DNA from: an uncultured Blastocatellia bacterium
GTDB taxonomy: Bacteria; Acidobacteriota; Blastocatellia; Pyrinomonadales; Pyrinomonadaceae
DNA length: 64,000 bases
Direction of reading: 5' to 3'
Assembly (NCBI GenBank): GCA_946480785.1
Contig: CAMLLD010000013.1
Span: 1-64,000 of the forward strand
Every line of letters starts with the position of its first letter. Position 1 is the first letter of the stretch. Below, in pieces: positions 25,542-34,103 of this stretch. Position numbers and translations under genes: made by a program. Below the pieces are notes generated by a model. The model was not told the DNA's origin. It ran no database searches and worked only from the letters and a program-made list of their open reading frames with translations.

Positions 25542-26930
25542 ATGACAGCATTGATTCGCGCGACACTCAGCCTCGTCGCTGCGCTCGTTTTCACATCCAG
25601 CATCGTCGTCGCTCAACAACAGCAGGAAACCGTCGAAGCTCGCTTAAAGGGATTCGACGCTTACATGGAGCAGGTGATGAAGGACTGGAACGCGCCGGGG
25701 ATCGGCGTCGGCATCGTGATGGGAGACAAGCTCGTCTTCGCCAAAGGCTACGGCTATCGTGATTACGGCAAGAAGCTACCCTACACGATCACTACCACAC
25801 AGCCGATCGCTTCCAACTCGAAGCTCTTCACGGCTGTTGCTGTCGGCCTGCTCGTCGAAGACGGAAAGCTGCGCTGGGATGAACCGATCAAGCAGTTCGT
25901 ACCTTCGATCCGCTTCTATAACGACGAACTCGATCGCTCGGTGACGATCCGCGACATGTTGTCGCATCGCACCGGTGTCACGCGCCACGACGCCATCTGG
26001 TACAAATCGACGTTCACACGGCGTGAGCTTTGGGACCGTCTGCGCTACCTCGAACCTACGGCGCCTATCCGCACGAAGTTTTTGTACAACAACTTGATGT
26101 ATACGGCGGCCGGCCAGGTCATTGAGGAGTTGAGTGGAAAAACGTGGGAGCAGTTTGTGCAAACCCGACTTTTCGATCCGCTCGGCATGACGCGCTCGAC
26201 GCTGACGCTCGAGGACAACATAAAAGGTCCCGAGCCCGCAGTGCCCTACTCGGAGCGTCGTGACAGCACGGAGTTATACCGTCAGCCTTACTACACTGCC
26301 GAGGTCGCGATCGCCCCTGCCGGTGCGATCAACTCCAACGTGCAGGACTTGTCGCGCTGGGTTATCGCGCTGCTCAACAAAGGCAAGGTGGACGGCAAGC
26401 AAGTGATCCCGGAAGCAGTGTTGCGAGAAACGATGACGCCTTCCCTCGCGATGCCAAACGCATTGCTGGAGACGCGCGGCTGGGGAGAGAACCTGAATCA
26501 GTACTACGGCATGGGCCGGTGGGTGTCGTCCTACCGCGGCCATCTCCTCGCGCTTCATGGCGGCGATCTGCCGGGATTTCACTCGCAGATATCGATCATG
26601 CCCAACGACGGCATCGGCGTAATCGTTCTCGTCATCGGGGATCACGTCGCTTCTCTGTACAATGGTCTCACTTACGACATCTACGAGCGTCTGCTTGGTC
26701 TATCGCTTACTCCCTGGTCGGAGCGGTACAACGAGGTCCGTCTCAAGAATAAAGCAGCCGGCATGAAGGCGCGCGCGGTTGCCGGCGTGGGCCGTGTGCC
26801 GGACACGAAGCCTTCGCACCCGTTGGACGATTATGTCGGTGAGTTTGTTCATCCGGCTTACGGAGTTGTCACTGTGGCGCGTGCGATAAAGAACTCAGCT
26901 TCGACTTTCACGGCATCAAGATGCCGTTGA
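25542..26930 (+). CDS. Class C beta-lactamase-like serine hydrolase, main part (frameshifted gene)
   Basis: A 462-residue reading frame with a signal peptide (LSLVAALVFTSSIVVAQ). The beta-lactamase/penicillin-binding fold is shown by 'QPIASNSKLFTAVAVG' with the S-x-x-K nucleophile, 'LYNNLMYTAAGQVIEELSGKTW' with the Y-x-N motif, and 'HGGDLPGFHS'. GGAGGA precedes the ATG. The natural protein should continue into a C-terminal DUF3471-type domain, but near 26880-26887 the frame shifts: the last 15 residues here (AIKNSASTFTASRCR) are out of frame. The continuation is in the next entry. Either a mutation or a sequencing error. Confidence 0.88.
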   Translation: MTALIRATLSLVAALVFTSSIVVAQQQQETVEARLKGFDAYMEQVMKDWNAPGIGVGIVMGDKLVFAKGYGYRDYGKKLPYTITTTQPIASNSKLFTAVAVGLLVEDGKLRWDEPIKQFVPSIRFYNDELDRSVTIRDMLSHRTGVTRHDAIWYKSTFTRRELWDRLRYLEPTAPIRTKFLYNNLMYTAAGQVIEELSGKTWEQFVQTRLFDPLGMTRSTLTLEDNIKGPEPAVPYSERRDSTELYRQPYYTAEVAIAPAGAINSNVQDLSRWVIALLNKGKVDGKQVIPEAVLRETMTPSLAMPNALLETRGWGENLNQYYGMGRWVSSYRGHLLALHGGDLPGFHSQISIMPNDGIGVIVLVIGDHVASLYNGLTYDIYERLLGLSLTPWSERYNEVRLKNKAAGMKARAVAGVGRVPDTKPSHPLDDYVGEFVHPAYGVVTVARAIKNSASTFTASRCR

Positions 26931-27343
26931 GCCATTTCCATTACGACCGCTTCGATACGCCCGATGATGAAGAAGACGGCAAGTTTTCGCTCAACTTCCG
27001 CACCAATCCGATGGGCGAGATCGATAGTGTGGAGATCTCGCTGGATGAAGCTGCGGTGACGTTCACTCGCCGTGTGCCGGCGGAGTTGTCGTCCGACACA
27101 ACGCTCCAGATGTACGCGGGAACTTACACGTCACCGAGTGGTGGCAAGACCGTGCTCACGTTTCAGCCGGGAAAGGGTCTCGCGATTCGCGGCGGCCCGG
27201 ACCTTCAGCCGTGGCGGCCACAGCAGTTTCGGATTAAGGAATTTCCGGACGTGGTTATCTCGTTCACGGTCGAGAATGGAAAAGTGGTCGCGATGAAACA
27301 ACGAGATCCGAGTGGCGAATTCGTGTTCCCGCGCGCGCAGTGA
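26921..27343 (+). CDS. C-terminal part of the frameshifted serine hydrolase (DUF3471-like)
   Basis: The frame is open from about 26885 and reads DKELSFDFHGIKMPLSHFHY, continuing in sense directly from 'YGVVTVAR' of the preceding frame. 'FHYDRFDTPDDEEDGKFSLNFRTNPMGEIDSVEI' and 'AGTYTSPSGGKTVLTFQPGKGLAIRGG' are typical of the beta-rich domain following beta-lactamase domains in secreted bacterial hydrolases. There is no ribosome binding site before the ATG at 26921, so it is unlikely to be an independent gene. Together the two parts give a protein of about 600 residues, a usual length. Confidence 0.75.
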   Translation: MPLSHFHYDRFDTPDDEEDGKFSLNFRTNPMGEIDSVEISLDEAAVTFTRRVPAELSSDTTLQMYAGTYTSPSGGKTVLTFQPGKGLAIRGGPDLQPWRPQQFRIKEFPDVVISFTVENGKVVAMKQRDPSGEFVFPRAQ

Positions 27344-27400
27344 TGCGGCGCTACTTCACCACGGATAAGCGTGCTTAACTTGAGGCTGCGGTTACGGAAT

Positions 27401-29824
27401 TCAATCACTCCGCAACGTGCGAATGGGGTCGATTCTCGCTGCCCGGCGGGCAGGAATGCCGGACGCAACCAGCGCGATACTCACCACGAGCAGCGCCATC
27501 AAAAAGTAGATCAGCGGATCGGTTGCGCTTACTCCAAATAGAAGAGATTTCATCAATTGGTTCAAAGCCAGCGATGAGGCGAAGCCGATCAAGAGCCCCA
27601 CAGTGACTAACTTTGCGCCTTCTCCGAGTATCAGTTTCAGCACCGAACTTTTTTGCGCACCCAAGGCGACTCTGATCCCGATCTCTCTTTGCCGTTGGGC
27701 CACCGCGAAATTCATGGTCGCATAGATTCCGGCCGCTGCTAACACCGCTGCCAGAAATCCAAACGCTGAAAAGAGCCACAAATTGAAGCGTCGCGGCGCG
27801 ACCGCATCAGCCACGAACTGATCAAATGGTCTCACATTGAATACGACGCCGCGCGGGTCGAGAGCCTGTAGTCGATGCTCAACGGGAATGGTTAGCGACG
27901 ATGGCTCGGTCTGCGTCTTTACGACGAAGTTCATGATCGGAAACGTGGAAGACTGCTGATACGACACATAAAGCGCCGGTTCGGCGTCAAGCTCCAGACT
28001 CGTATGCTTGATACTCGCTACTACTCCGATAATCTCACCTTTGACGTACTTATTACTTCCGTCGAGTCGCACACCGACCGGTTCTCTGCCGGCGAGATAT
28101 GTCCGCGCAAACGCCTCGTTGATAACGAACACCACCGGCATGTCCGCTCGCTCACGTTCATCAAACAAACGTCCCTGCTTCAACTCCACTCCCGCGGTTT
28201 GAAAGAAGGACGGCGACACCACCCGGTAATCGGCGACACGCTCATCGGCCTTTGTCGCGTTCGACTCGCCCGCGATCCAGAACGGTAGCTTCATTGTCCG
28301 GCCGCCGAGAGGTAAATGGGATATCGCTCCTACCGATGTCACACCAGGTAAGGCACTCAACGTCTCCAGTGCTTCATGAAAGAGCTGAGTCCGCTTCGGG
28401 CTGCCATTCGGATAATCAGCAAAACTCAACGACAGCCCAGCGGTTAACAGGTGCTCACTCTTTATTCCCGGATCGACAGCTTGCAGTTGCCAGAAGCTCT
28501 TTACGACGAGACCCGCACCGGTCAGCAGAATCAACGCCATTGCAATCTGCGCTACGACCAGAGTGCGACGAATCCTGTTCGATCGTCGCGGCGTGGTTCC
28601 GCCGGTGTGAGAGTTTTTCAGTGCCTCGTTGAGCTCGAGTTGCGACGCTTGGAATGCGGGCAGTAGACCAAAGACGATGGTGCTGAGACATGAGATCGCG
28701 AAAGCGAAACAGAAACCAGGTACGCTTAGGGCAGACTCCGTCAGCCGCGGTATTGATTCCGGACCCATCGTTCGCACCACGGAAAGACACGCGGCCGCGA
28801 CTAACACGCCGAGAACGCCACCTACAAGAGAGAGAAGTAAATTTTCGATGAGGAATTGTCGCACTATGCGATAGCGTCCGGCGCCGAGTGCCAGTCGCAA
28901 CGCCAGTTCTTTTCGCCGGCTGTACGTGCGCCCGAGTTGCAGGTTCGCCACATTTGCGCACGCAATCACGAGCACAATCGCAACAGCGCCGAACAGCAGC
29001 AGCAGTGCAGCGCGTGAGTTGCCAAACAGATACGTGCGCAATGATTGGACCTGGACCTGCCAACCCTTGTTGGTGTCGGGGTATAGTTCTCCCTGTCGTT
29101 GAGTCAACCCGTTTATTTCAGCTTGAGCTTGTTCGATGCTTACGCCGGGCCGGAGACGCCCAATCGTGCGCCAGTTGTGCGATCCGCCGCGCTCGTTGTC
29201 TTCGTGTTTGATCTCCGTCACCGTGAAGATATCAACACGCGCAGGAAAATTGGCTTCGGCAGGCAGCACGCCAACGATGACGTTATCGCCCTGTGGCGGT
29301 GGCAGCCCGAACGTAATCTTCTTTCCGATCACATTTGGGTCGCCGCCGAATTGCCGCAGCCACAGTGCGTGACTGATGATGGCGGTGGTTTCCGGCTCGT
29401 CCACCGCAAAGTCTCTGCCGAGTTGCGGCCGTACGCCGAGCGTGCGAAAGAAATTAGGCGTGACGTAGATTCCTTCTACGCGTTCGAGAGTTCTGGCTCC
29501 GTAAAGATTCACGGGGAGGGTTCCCCAGGCAGCGATGCTTTCGAAGCTTTGGCTCTGCTCGCGAAAGTCGAGGATGTCGGCGGGATTAAGAAACGCTCCC
29601 TTCACGCCGAGGCTCGCATTTTGATTGGATAACCAGACGATTCGATCCGCATCAGCGTAAGGGAGCGGCCGAATCAACACTGTAAGCACGATACTGAAGA
29701 TGGCCGTGTTGGCGCCTATGCCTAACGCGAGCATGAGTGTCGAGATGACGACAAAGCTTTTACTTCGCCTGAGTGTTCGACACGCATAGCGAAAATCTTG
29801 CCAAATCGATCCCGCTAGTCTCAT
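27401..29824 (-). CDS. ADOP-type ABC transporter permease (duplicated MacB/FtsX)
   Basis: An 807-residue membrane protein. It begins directly with 'MRLAGSIWQDFRYACRTLRRSKSF' and 'LMLALGIGANTAIFSIVLTV', so it lacks the charged N-terminal extension of the copy at 13953-16580. The first FtsX segment has 'ACANVANLQLGRTYSRRKELALRLALGAGRYRIV'; the second 'IRRTLVVAQIAMALILLTGAG' and 'RQREIGIRVALGAQKSSVLKLI', ending 'ARIDPIRTLRSD'. No regulator or ATPase is next to it. It lies between two beta-lactamase-like hydrolases; the one at 29866-31533 is transcribed in the same direction 41 bases upstream. Confidence 0.92.
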   Translation of the reverse strand: MRLAGSIWQDFRYACRTLRRSKSFVVISTLMLALGIGANTAIFSIVLTVLIRPLPYADADRIVWLSNQNASLGVKGAFLNPADILDFREQSQSFESIAAWGTLPVNLYGARTLERVEGIYVTPNFFRTLGVRPQLGRDFAVDEPETTAIISHALWLRQFGGDPNVIGKKITFGLPPPQGDNVIVGVLPAEANFPARVDIFTVTEIKHEDNERGGSHNWRTIGRLRPGVSIEQAQAEINGLTQRQGELYPDTNKGWQVQVQSLRTYLFGNSRAALLLLFGAVAIVLVIACANVANLQLGRTYSRRKELALRLALGAGRYRIVRQFLIENLLLSLVGGVLGVLVAAACLSVVRTMGPESIPRLTESALSVPGFCFAFAISCLSTIVFGLLPAFQASQLELNEALKNSHTGGTTPRRSNRIRRTLVVAQIAMALILLTGAGLVVKSFWQLQAVDPGIKSEHLLTAGLSLSFADYPNGSPKRTQLFHEALETLSALPGVTSVGAISHLPLGGRTMKLPFWIAGESNATKADERVADYRVVSPSFFQTAGVELKQGRLFDERERADMPVVFVINEAFARTYLAGREPVGVRLDGSNKYVKGEIIGVVASIKHTSLELDAEPALYVSYQQSSTFPIMNFVVKTQTEPSSLTIPVEHRLQALDPRGVVFNVRPFDQFVADAVAPRRFNLWLFSAFGFLAAVLAAAGIYATMNFAVAQRQREIGIRVALGAQKSSVLKLILGEGAKLVTVGLLIGFASSLALNQLMKSLLFGVSATDPLIYFLMALLVVSIALVASGIPARRAARIDPIRTLRSD

Positions 29825-29865
29825 AGCTGCCTCCCGTTTGTATTGTTACTTGAAGAAGTGATACG

Positions 29866-31533
29866 TCACTGGATGTGCACGAACGGCATGTCGCGCATTC
29901 GTGAGGCGCCGACGTGCAGCGTGTTTACGTTTCCGTTTTTGTCGCGTGTGAACCAGAGCACGTAACCTCCTGGCACGGTGAAGTGGTCCTTGTACACCGG
30001 CTGCATGAGCAGACTGGTAACCGGGCGCTGTTTGATGTAAGCCTTGTCTCCTTCGACGGCGATAGTGAAGGTCGCGCCGGCTTCGTCGCTGAACCACTCG
30101 CCTTTGAAGGAGGCAAGATCGTTTGGCGTTGGCGTCCACGCGCGCTCCGCAGCAAAACGCGTGACTTCACCATCGGAGTCGACTGTTTCAGCGGACACAG
30201 GCTTCCCGTCTTTATCAACCGTAAACTTCAATCGATTGTCGCCCGCGGTGAACTGCCCGCCGCCCATCGGTACCACACGCGCGCCACGCCAGCGCGGCAC
30301 GCCGTTCTCAATGACAAACCTCGCCGGAGCGTGCGTCTTTTCATTCCGCCAGACACCGACGAATTTCTTCAGCTCGTCGTCTGAAACTTTTGCGGCTTCG
30401 TTTTTCGGAGTCTCGGGAAATGGTCCGAAGATCTCGTCCGTGATGTTTGCCGCAACTGCCCCGGCGCTCGGCGACGTGCCGTTACACATGACGCCGATCG
30501 AAACCTTGTTGTCCGGGTAACGCGCCAGAAAAGTCTGATAGCCGGCAGTCGAACCGCCGTGCGAGACATCCTTCAGTCCTTTGTACTTATCAACGACGAG
30601 CCCGAGCGCGTACGCGATCTTCCGGCCGTCATTCAGCACTCCTCGAGTTTCCAATGCCTCGACAAGCGGGGCGCCGAGCGAACGCGAATCGAGCATCGCG
30701 TTCCACTTCATCCAATCACCTACCGTCGTGAGCATGCCGCCGTTGCCGTAGACATTCATGAACGGCATGTTGAGCCGCCATGGTCCATCGCCCTCACGCG
30801 CATACGCCTGAGCGCGGTTCGGAACGATGCGCTGGTAGTCGTCTCGCCACGAGCTGTTCTTCATGCCGAGTGGTTTGAAAAACCGTTCCTCGATGAAGGC
30901 CGGATATTTCTGTTTCGACACGCGCTCGATGATGACGGCTGCGAGCGTGTAGCCGCTGTTCGAATACGAGTACTCCGAGCCGGGTGTGAAGTCGAGCGCG
31001 CGTTGATGAATGACGATGTCGAACGCGAGATCCTGCGAGATGACGCGATCGCCGCGACCGTAGCCGGTGAGGCCCATGACTGTGCCCCAGTCGCGCAGAC
31101 CGGAAGTGTGATTCAGGAGATGTCTGATCGTCAGCGGCGCGCCGTAATCGGGAAGCTCGGGAATGTATTTCCTGACCGGATCGTCGATGCTGAGCTTCCC
31201 CTCCTGTTGCAGCAGCACGAGCGCGGCGGCGGTGAATTGCTTCGCTACTGAGCCTGACTCGAAGATCGTTTGCGGTGTGTTCGGAACGTTGTGCTCCATG
31301 TCGGCAAGTCCGAACGCCTTCTCGAAGACAACGTCGCCATTGAGTGAGACGGCCGCGGCGCAGCCCGGCGCCGGTGCAGTGTAGGCCTTAGTGTACTTCT
31401 CAAACGCTCGCTCCGCGCCCGCGACAACCTTCTCTTTGTCAGGAACCTGCGCCCACGCCGCGCTCGAAAAAAGGGCAATAAACGTAAGGACGAATACGAA
31501 GTTTTTTCTCGTCATATAGTTTGTATGTTTCAT
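29866..31533 (-). CDS. Class C beta-lactamase-like serine hydrolase
   Basis: A 555-residue secreted protein (signal NFVFVLTFIALFSSAAWAQ). Catalytic motifs: 'FESGSVAKQFTAAAL' (S-V-A-K), 'YSYSNSGYTLAAVIIE' (Y-S-N) and 'VSHGGSTAGYQTF' (H-G-G). A C-terminal lipocalin-like beta domain follows from about residue 390 ('VGVWRNEKTHAPARFVIENGVPRW', 'GGYVLWFTRDKNGNVNTLHV'). The family includes D-amino-acid peptidases and esterases; substrate unknown. Start options are ATG 31533, ATG 31515 or TTG 31545; I take 31533. It follows the clostripain gene by a few bases and may be the last gene of that run before the permease. Confidence 0.88.
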   Translation of the reverse strand: MKHTNYMTRKNFVFVLTFIALFSSAAWAQVPDKEKVVAGAERAFEKYTKAYTAPAPGCAAAVSLNGDVVFEKAFGLADMEHNVPNTPQTIFESGSVAKQFTAAALVLLQQEGKLSIDDPVRKYIPELPDYGAPLTIRHLLNHTSGLRDWGTVMGLTGYGRGDRVISQDLAFDIVIHQRALDFTPGSEYSYSNSGYTLAAVIIERVSKQKYPAFIEERFFKPLGMKNSSWRDDYQRIVPNRAQAYAREGDGPWRLNMPFMNVYGNGGMLTTVGDWMKWNAMLDSRSLGAPLVEALETRGVLNDGRKIAYALGLVVDKYKGLKDVSHGGSTAGYQTFLARYPDNKVSIGVMCNGTSPSAGAVAANITDEIFGPFPETPKNEAAKVSDDELKKFVGVWRNEKTHAPARFVIENGVPRWRGARVVPMGGGQFTAGDNRLKFTVDKDGKPVSAETVDSDGEVTRFAAERAWTPTPNDLASFKGEWFSDEAGATFTIAVEGDKAYIKQRPVTSLLMQPVYKDHFTVPGGYVLWFTRDKNGNVNTLHVGASRMRDMPFVHIQ

Positions 31534-31541
31534 TGGCAGGC

Positions 31542-32966
31542 TCAAGGGACGTGTTCAAAATACGCCTGAAGAAAATTATCCCAGCGATGACGTTGCACGA
31601 ACTCAACCGGAAATTTCGTGTTGTCATCACGGTAAGCGTAACCAGAATTGTCGGAGAGATAGAGTGATTTCGTCTCGGGAAAATATATCGCGAGACCGCG
31701 CGAGCCAAAATCTCCTTCGCGATCCGCACCCGCGTACCGCTCAATAATCATACTGTCCAGCATCTGCATGACCGTTTGTGCTCTCGAGCGCAGGAGCGGC
31801 ACGGTTGTGAGCGCGACGAGGCGCTCGCAAAAACGGTACAAGTCAATGCCGTGATAACCTCTGCCGGGAGCATACGGAATACAGTTTCTGCGTGCTTCCC
31901 TGATATTAGCTAAATCGACATTCAGATTGGCCGTCAGCGCGTCGCCGAGACTTGATATTGCGTCAGCAAGGGACTCCACTCGGGCGGTAGAAACATCAAC
32001 CGCCGACAGCGTCGTTGCCGGATCAACGTTTCGGTAAGTGCGATCGTAGGAGTGGACCAGTTCCCTGCTCAGTGTCACGGGATCCATTGTCGGATTAGCC
32101 ATAAGCAGCGGTAACCAGTCGTTATACTGCCAGCCATCGGCAGGCACCAACTCCTCGCTGCCTACCATCAGGTCGGCAACGTGCCGCATCGCGAAGGCGT
32201 TCTCAACCATTTCCATCAGGCACGCGTCAAAGCCGAGCACGTTAAGCCGCGATCCGCCCAACGCTCCCTCAAGCCCATTTTGAACCTCACGCATGTAGAG
32301 TCGGTCATTATTCGTGACGTCCAGGGAAATGGAGCGATGAGGAGCATCAAGCGTCTGATCCAGGGAGAAGTCGCGTCGCTTGGGTGCCACTCCGCGTGCT
32401 GATCTGAGAGCGTTGGCCGCTTTGAAATCATTGATCCGTTCGGCTCTTGCCGCCTTCGAATTGTGCCGGGCAAGGCGGCTGTGAAACCGTAACCAGCCAT
32501 CACCATGGTCCCAGATCACGAGCATGTAACGCTGCGCGGGATATTTCTTCTTTGCCCATTTTACAAACGACGCCAGCGCCTGAGGATCACCCATGTTGAT
32601 CTCTTTTTTGTTAGGAAGTTCTGACTGAGCAGGAGGCAGCGCTTCGTCTTCAGTAGGTTGCATTCCCTTGTTCAGCTTAAATCGAAGCGTATGCGTCCAG
32701 TCGCCGAATGCATGGCTACCCCCGGGAATACGGTCCATTTGGACCACAACATTCACGAGGGGGTTGTAATCGACGCTGGCCATCTCCAGGAAATCCTTGA
32801 GGGCATATGACTCAAGATTGTTATCGCCGTTCATAAAGACCATGACGGTCCACTCGGCGGTTTGCTGAAAAGTGGCGCGTGTATTCGAATCCACATTGGC
32901 CGTTGAGGTAATTAGACACGCCAAGGCAAGAACAAAGGCGATCAGAGATTTGCCGGGAATTCTCAT
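31542..32966 (-). CDS. Clostripain (C11) family cysteine protease
   Basis: A 474-residue exported protein (signal LIAFVLALACLITSTANV). 'AEWTVMVFMNGDNNLESYALKDFLEMA' is the typical C11 opening. The catalytic His lies in 'YMLVIWDHGDGWLRF' and the Cys in 'LNVLGFDACLMEMVENAFAM', the clan CD caspase-like dyad. Later 'CIPYAPGRGYHGIDLYRF' and 'GLAIYFPETKSLY' also match. The enzymes cleave after Arg/Lys and are activated by self-cleavage. Upstream on the same strand lie a Tat-exported Cys-rich protein and a TPR-CHAT protease, also clan CD, so this may be a protease cascade; that link is inference. Confidence 0.9.
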   Translation of the reverse strand: MRIPGKSLIAFVLALACLITSTANVDSNTRATFQQTAEWTVMVFMNGDNNLESYALKDFLEMASVDYNPLVNVVVQMDRIPGGSHAFGDWTHTLRFKLNKGMQPTEDEALPPAQSELPNKKEINMGDPQALASFVKWAKKKYPAQRYMLVIWDHGDGWLRFHSRLARHNSKAARAERINDFKAANALRSARGVAPKRRDFSLDQTLDAPHRSISLDVTNNDRLYMREVQNGLEGALGGSRLNVLGFDACLMEMVENAFAMRHVADLMVGSEELVPADGWQYNDWLPLLMANPTMDPVTLSRELVHSYDRTYRNVDPATTLSAVDVSTARVESLADAISSLGDALTANLNVDLANIREARRNCIPYAPGRGYHGIDLYRFCERLVALTTVPLLRSRAQTVMQMLDSMIIERYAGADREGDFGSRGLAIYFPETKSLYLSDNSGYAYRDDNTKFPVEFVQRHRWDNFLQAYFEHVP

Positions 32967-33007
32967 GAGACTTCAATCCTCCATTTGGCGAAATTGATGA
33001 GAGCTGT

Positions 33008-34090
33008 CTACGGATATGCCGGCAGCCCGCCTCCCGTCCGCCCAAACCCAACGCCTGAGCAGGGAGCTTCATCGTTTTGCTTGCTCGGCGTGTATGCGCT
33101 CCTCTCACAGATCACATCAGGGATATGGGTTTGGTCATGGCTTTCAGCCAGGTAGAGTTGATACTCAGGTGAGGAGCCACGATCAAATGCCTTGTAGTTC
33201 AAAAAGAAATCGCTGCGTTTCTTTTTGTCCTGAAGGTTATACGGCTTGAAATCACAATGTTCATCCGGCGTACCTTTTTGCCGGCAATGATTTTTGAAAT
33301 AGATTTCTCCCGGCGCGGAGATTTGGTAAGGCGTGCCGCCGTCTATCGTTAACTTAACGTAAGAACCAGATTCGATGTAAATGTTCACTCCGAGAAGGTC
33401 TGCTACGTTCCCCAACTGGCAGACATGCAGTCCGTCTGTTGTTTGAGCCCGAAACGTACTGGCTGTTTTCCGCAGCGTATAGAAGATTCCCGCTGGTACC
33501 GTAAGCCTGGGCCCGTAGACGTTCTTGTTCTTTGGGAGTTCCTTGCCATAAAGGTAGTCGCTCTCGAAATCGACAATCCAACGCCAGTCTTCGTAAGTGG
33601 TGAGATCTTGTCTGCTGCACGCTGGCCCACGTTGATAAAAATACGCTTGTGTAGCCACCTTCGGCTGCGGAACTTCAAGCCGGATTGTTTTGAAATTCGC
33701 GTTGGCAGGGGATGTGTAAACCGTATCGCAGTGATTTTCGTTGACTGCGTTGTTGTAGGCAGCAATGGACAGTTGATGGTGAATAGGGGAATCCCCCTTA
33801 CGATGAAAACCGACATCACAAACGAAATTGTTGCCGTCCTTACGCGGGGCAAAACCAAACAGCCCTTCAAAGATTAACTTGACATAGTCGCTCCGCGGGC
33901 ACGGCGGAAAATCGTCACACCATCTTGGCTCCCATACTCGCGGCGCTCCCGGATCAGGATTAATACAGGGCGGGTCCGGAGAACAAACTTTCGGAGTTTG
34001 CGCGCATTGCTGCGCGAAGCCTCGGAGCCCTGTAGTCCCTACTAACATACCAGCAGCAGTCATGCGTTTTAGATATTCGCGCCTGTTCAT
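33008..34090 (-). CDS. Tat-exported Cys-rich protein of unknown family
   Basis: A 360-residue protein beginning 'MNRREYLKRMTAAGMLVGTT', a twin-arginine signal (R-R-x-Y-L-K), followed by a Pro/Cys-rich segment (CAQTPKVCSPDPPC) and a large folded domain with beta-type stretches ('DYVKLIFEGLFGFAPRKDGNNFVCDVGFHR', 'GVNIYIESGSYVKLTIDGG'). There are more than a dozen Cys. I recognise no family. AAGGGA precedes the ATG at 34090. It lies between the CHAT gene (13 bases upstream) and the clostripain gene (41 bases downstream) and could be their substrate or partner. Confidence 0.7.
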   Translation of the reverse strand: MNRREYLKRMTAAGMLVGTTGLRGFAQQCAQTPKVCSPDPPCINPDPGAPRVWEPRWCDDFPPCPRSDYVKLIFEGLFGFAPRKDGNNFVCDVGFHRKGDSPIHHQLSIAAYNNAVNENHCDTVYTSPANANFKTIRLEVPQPKVATQAYFYQRGPACSRQDLTTYEDWRWIVDFESDYLYGKELPKNKNVYGPRLTVPAGIFYTLRKTASTFRAQTTDGLHVCQLGNVADLLGVNIYIESGSYVKLTIDGGTPYQISAPGEIYFKNHCRQKGTPDEHCDFKPYNLQDKKKRSDFFLNYKAFDRGSSPEYQLYLAESHDQTHIPDVICERSAYTPSKQNDEAPCSGVGFGRTGGGLPAYP

Positions 34091-34103
34091 CTCATTTTCC
34101 CTT

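Noticed and set aside
26870..26930. Programmed ribosomal frameshift in the beta-lactamase-like gene
   Set aside because: No slippery heptamer, upstream Shine-Dalgarno-like stimulator or downstream structure is seen at the switch point.
33008..34090. Bacterial gasdermin as partner of the CHAT protease
   Set aside because: The protein carries a twin-arginine export signal and is Cys-rich; gasdermins are cytoplasmic and lack such a signal. The length and composition also do not fit.
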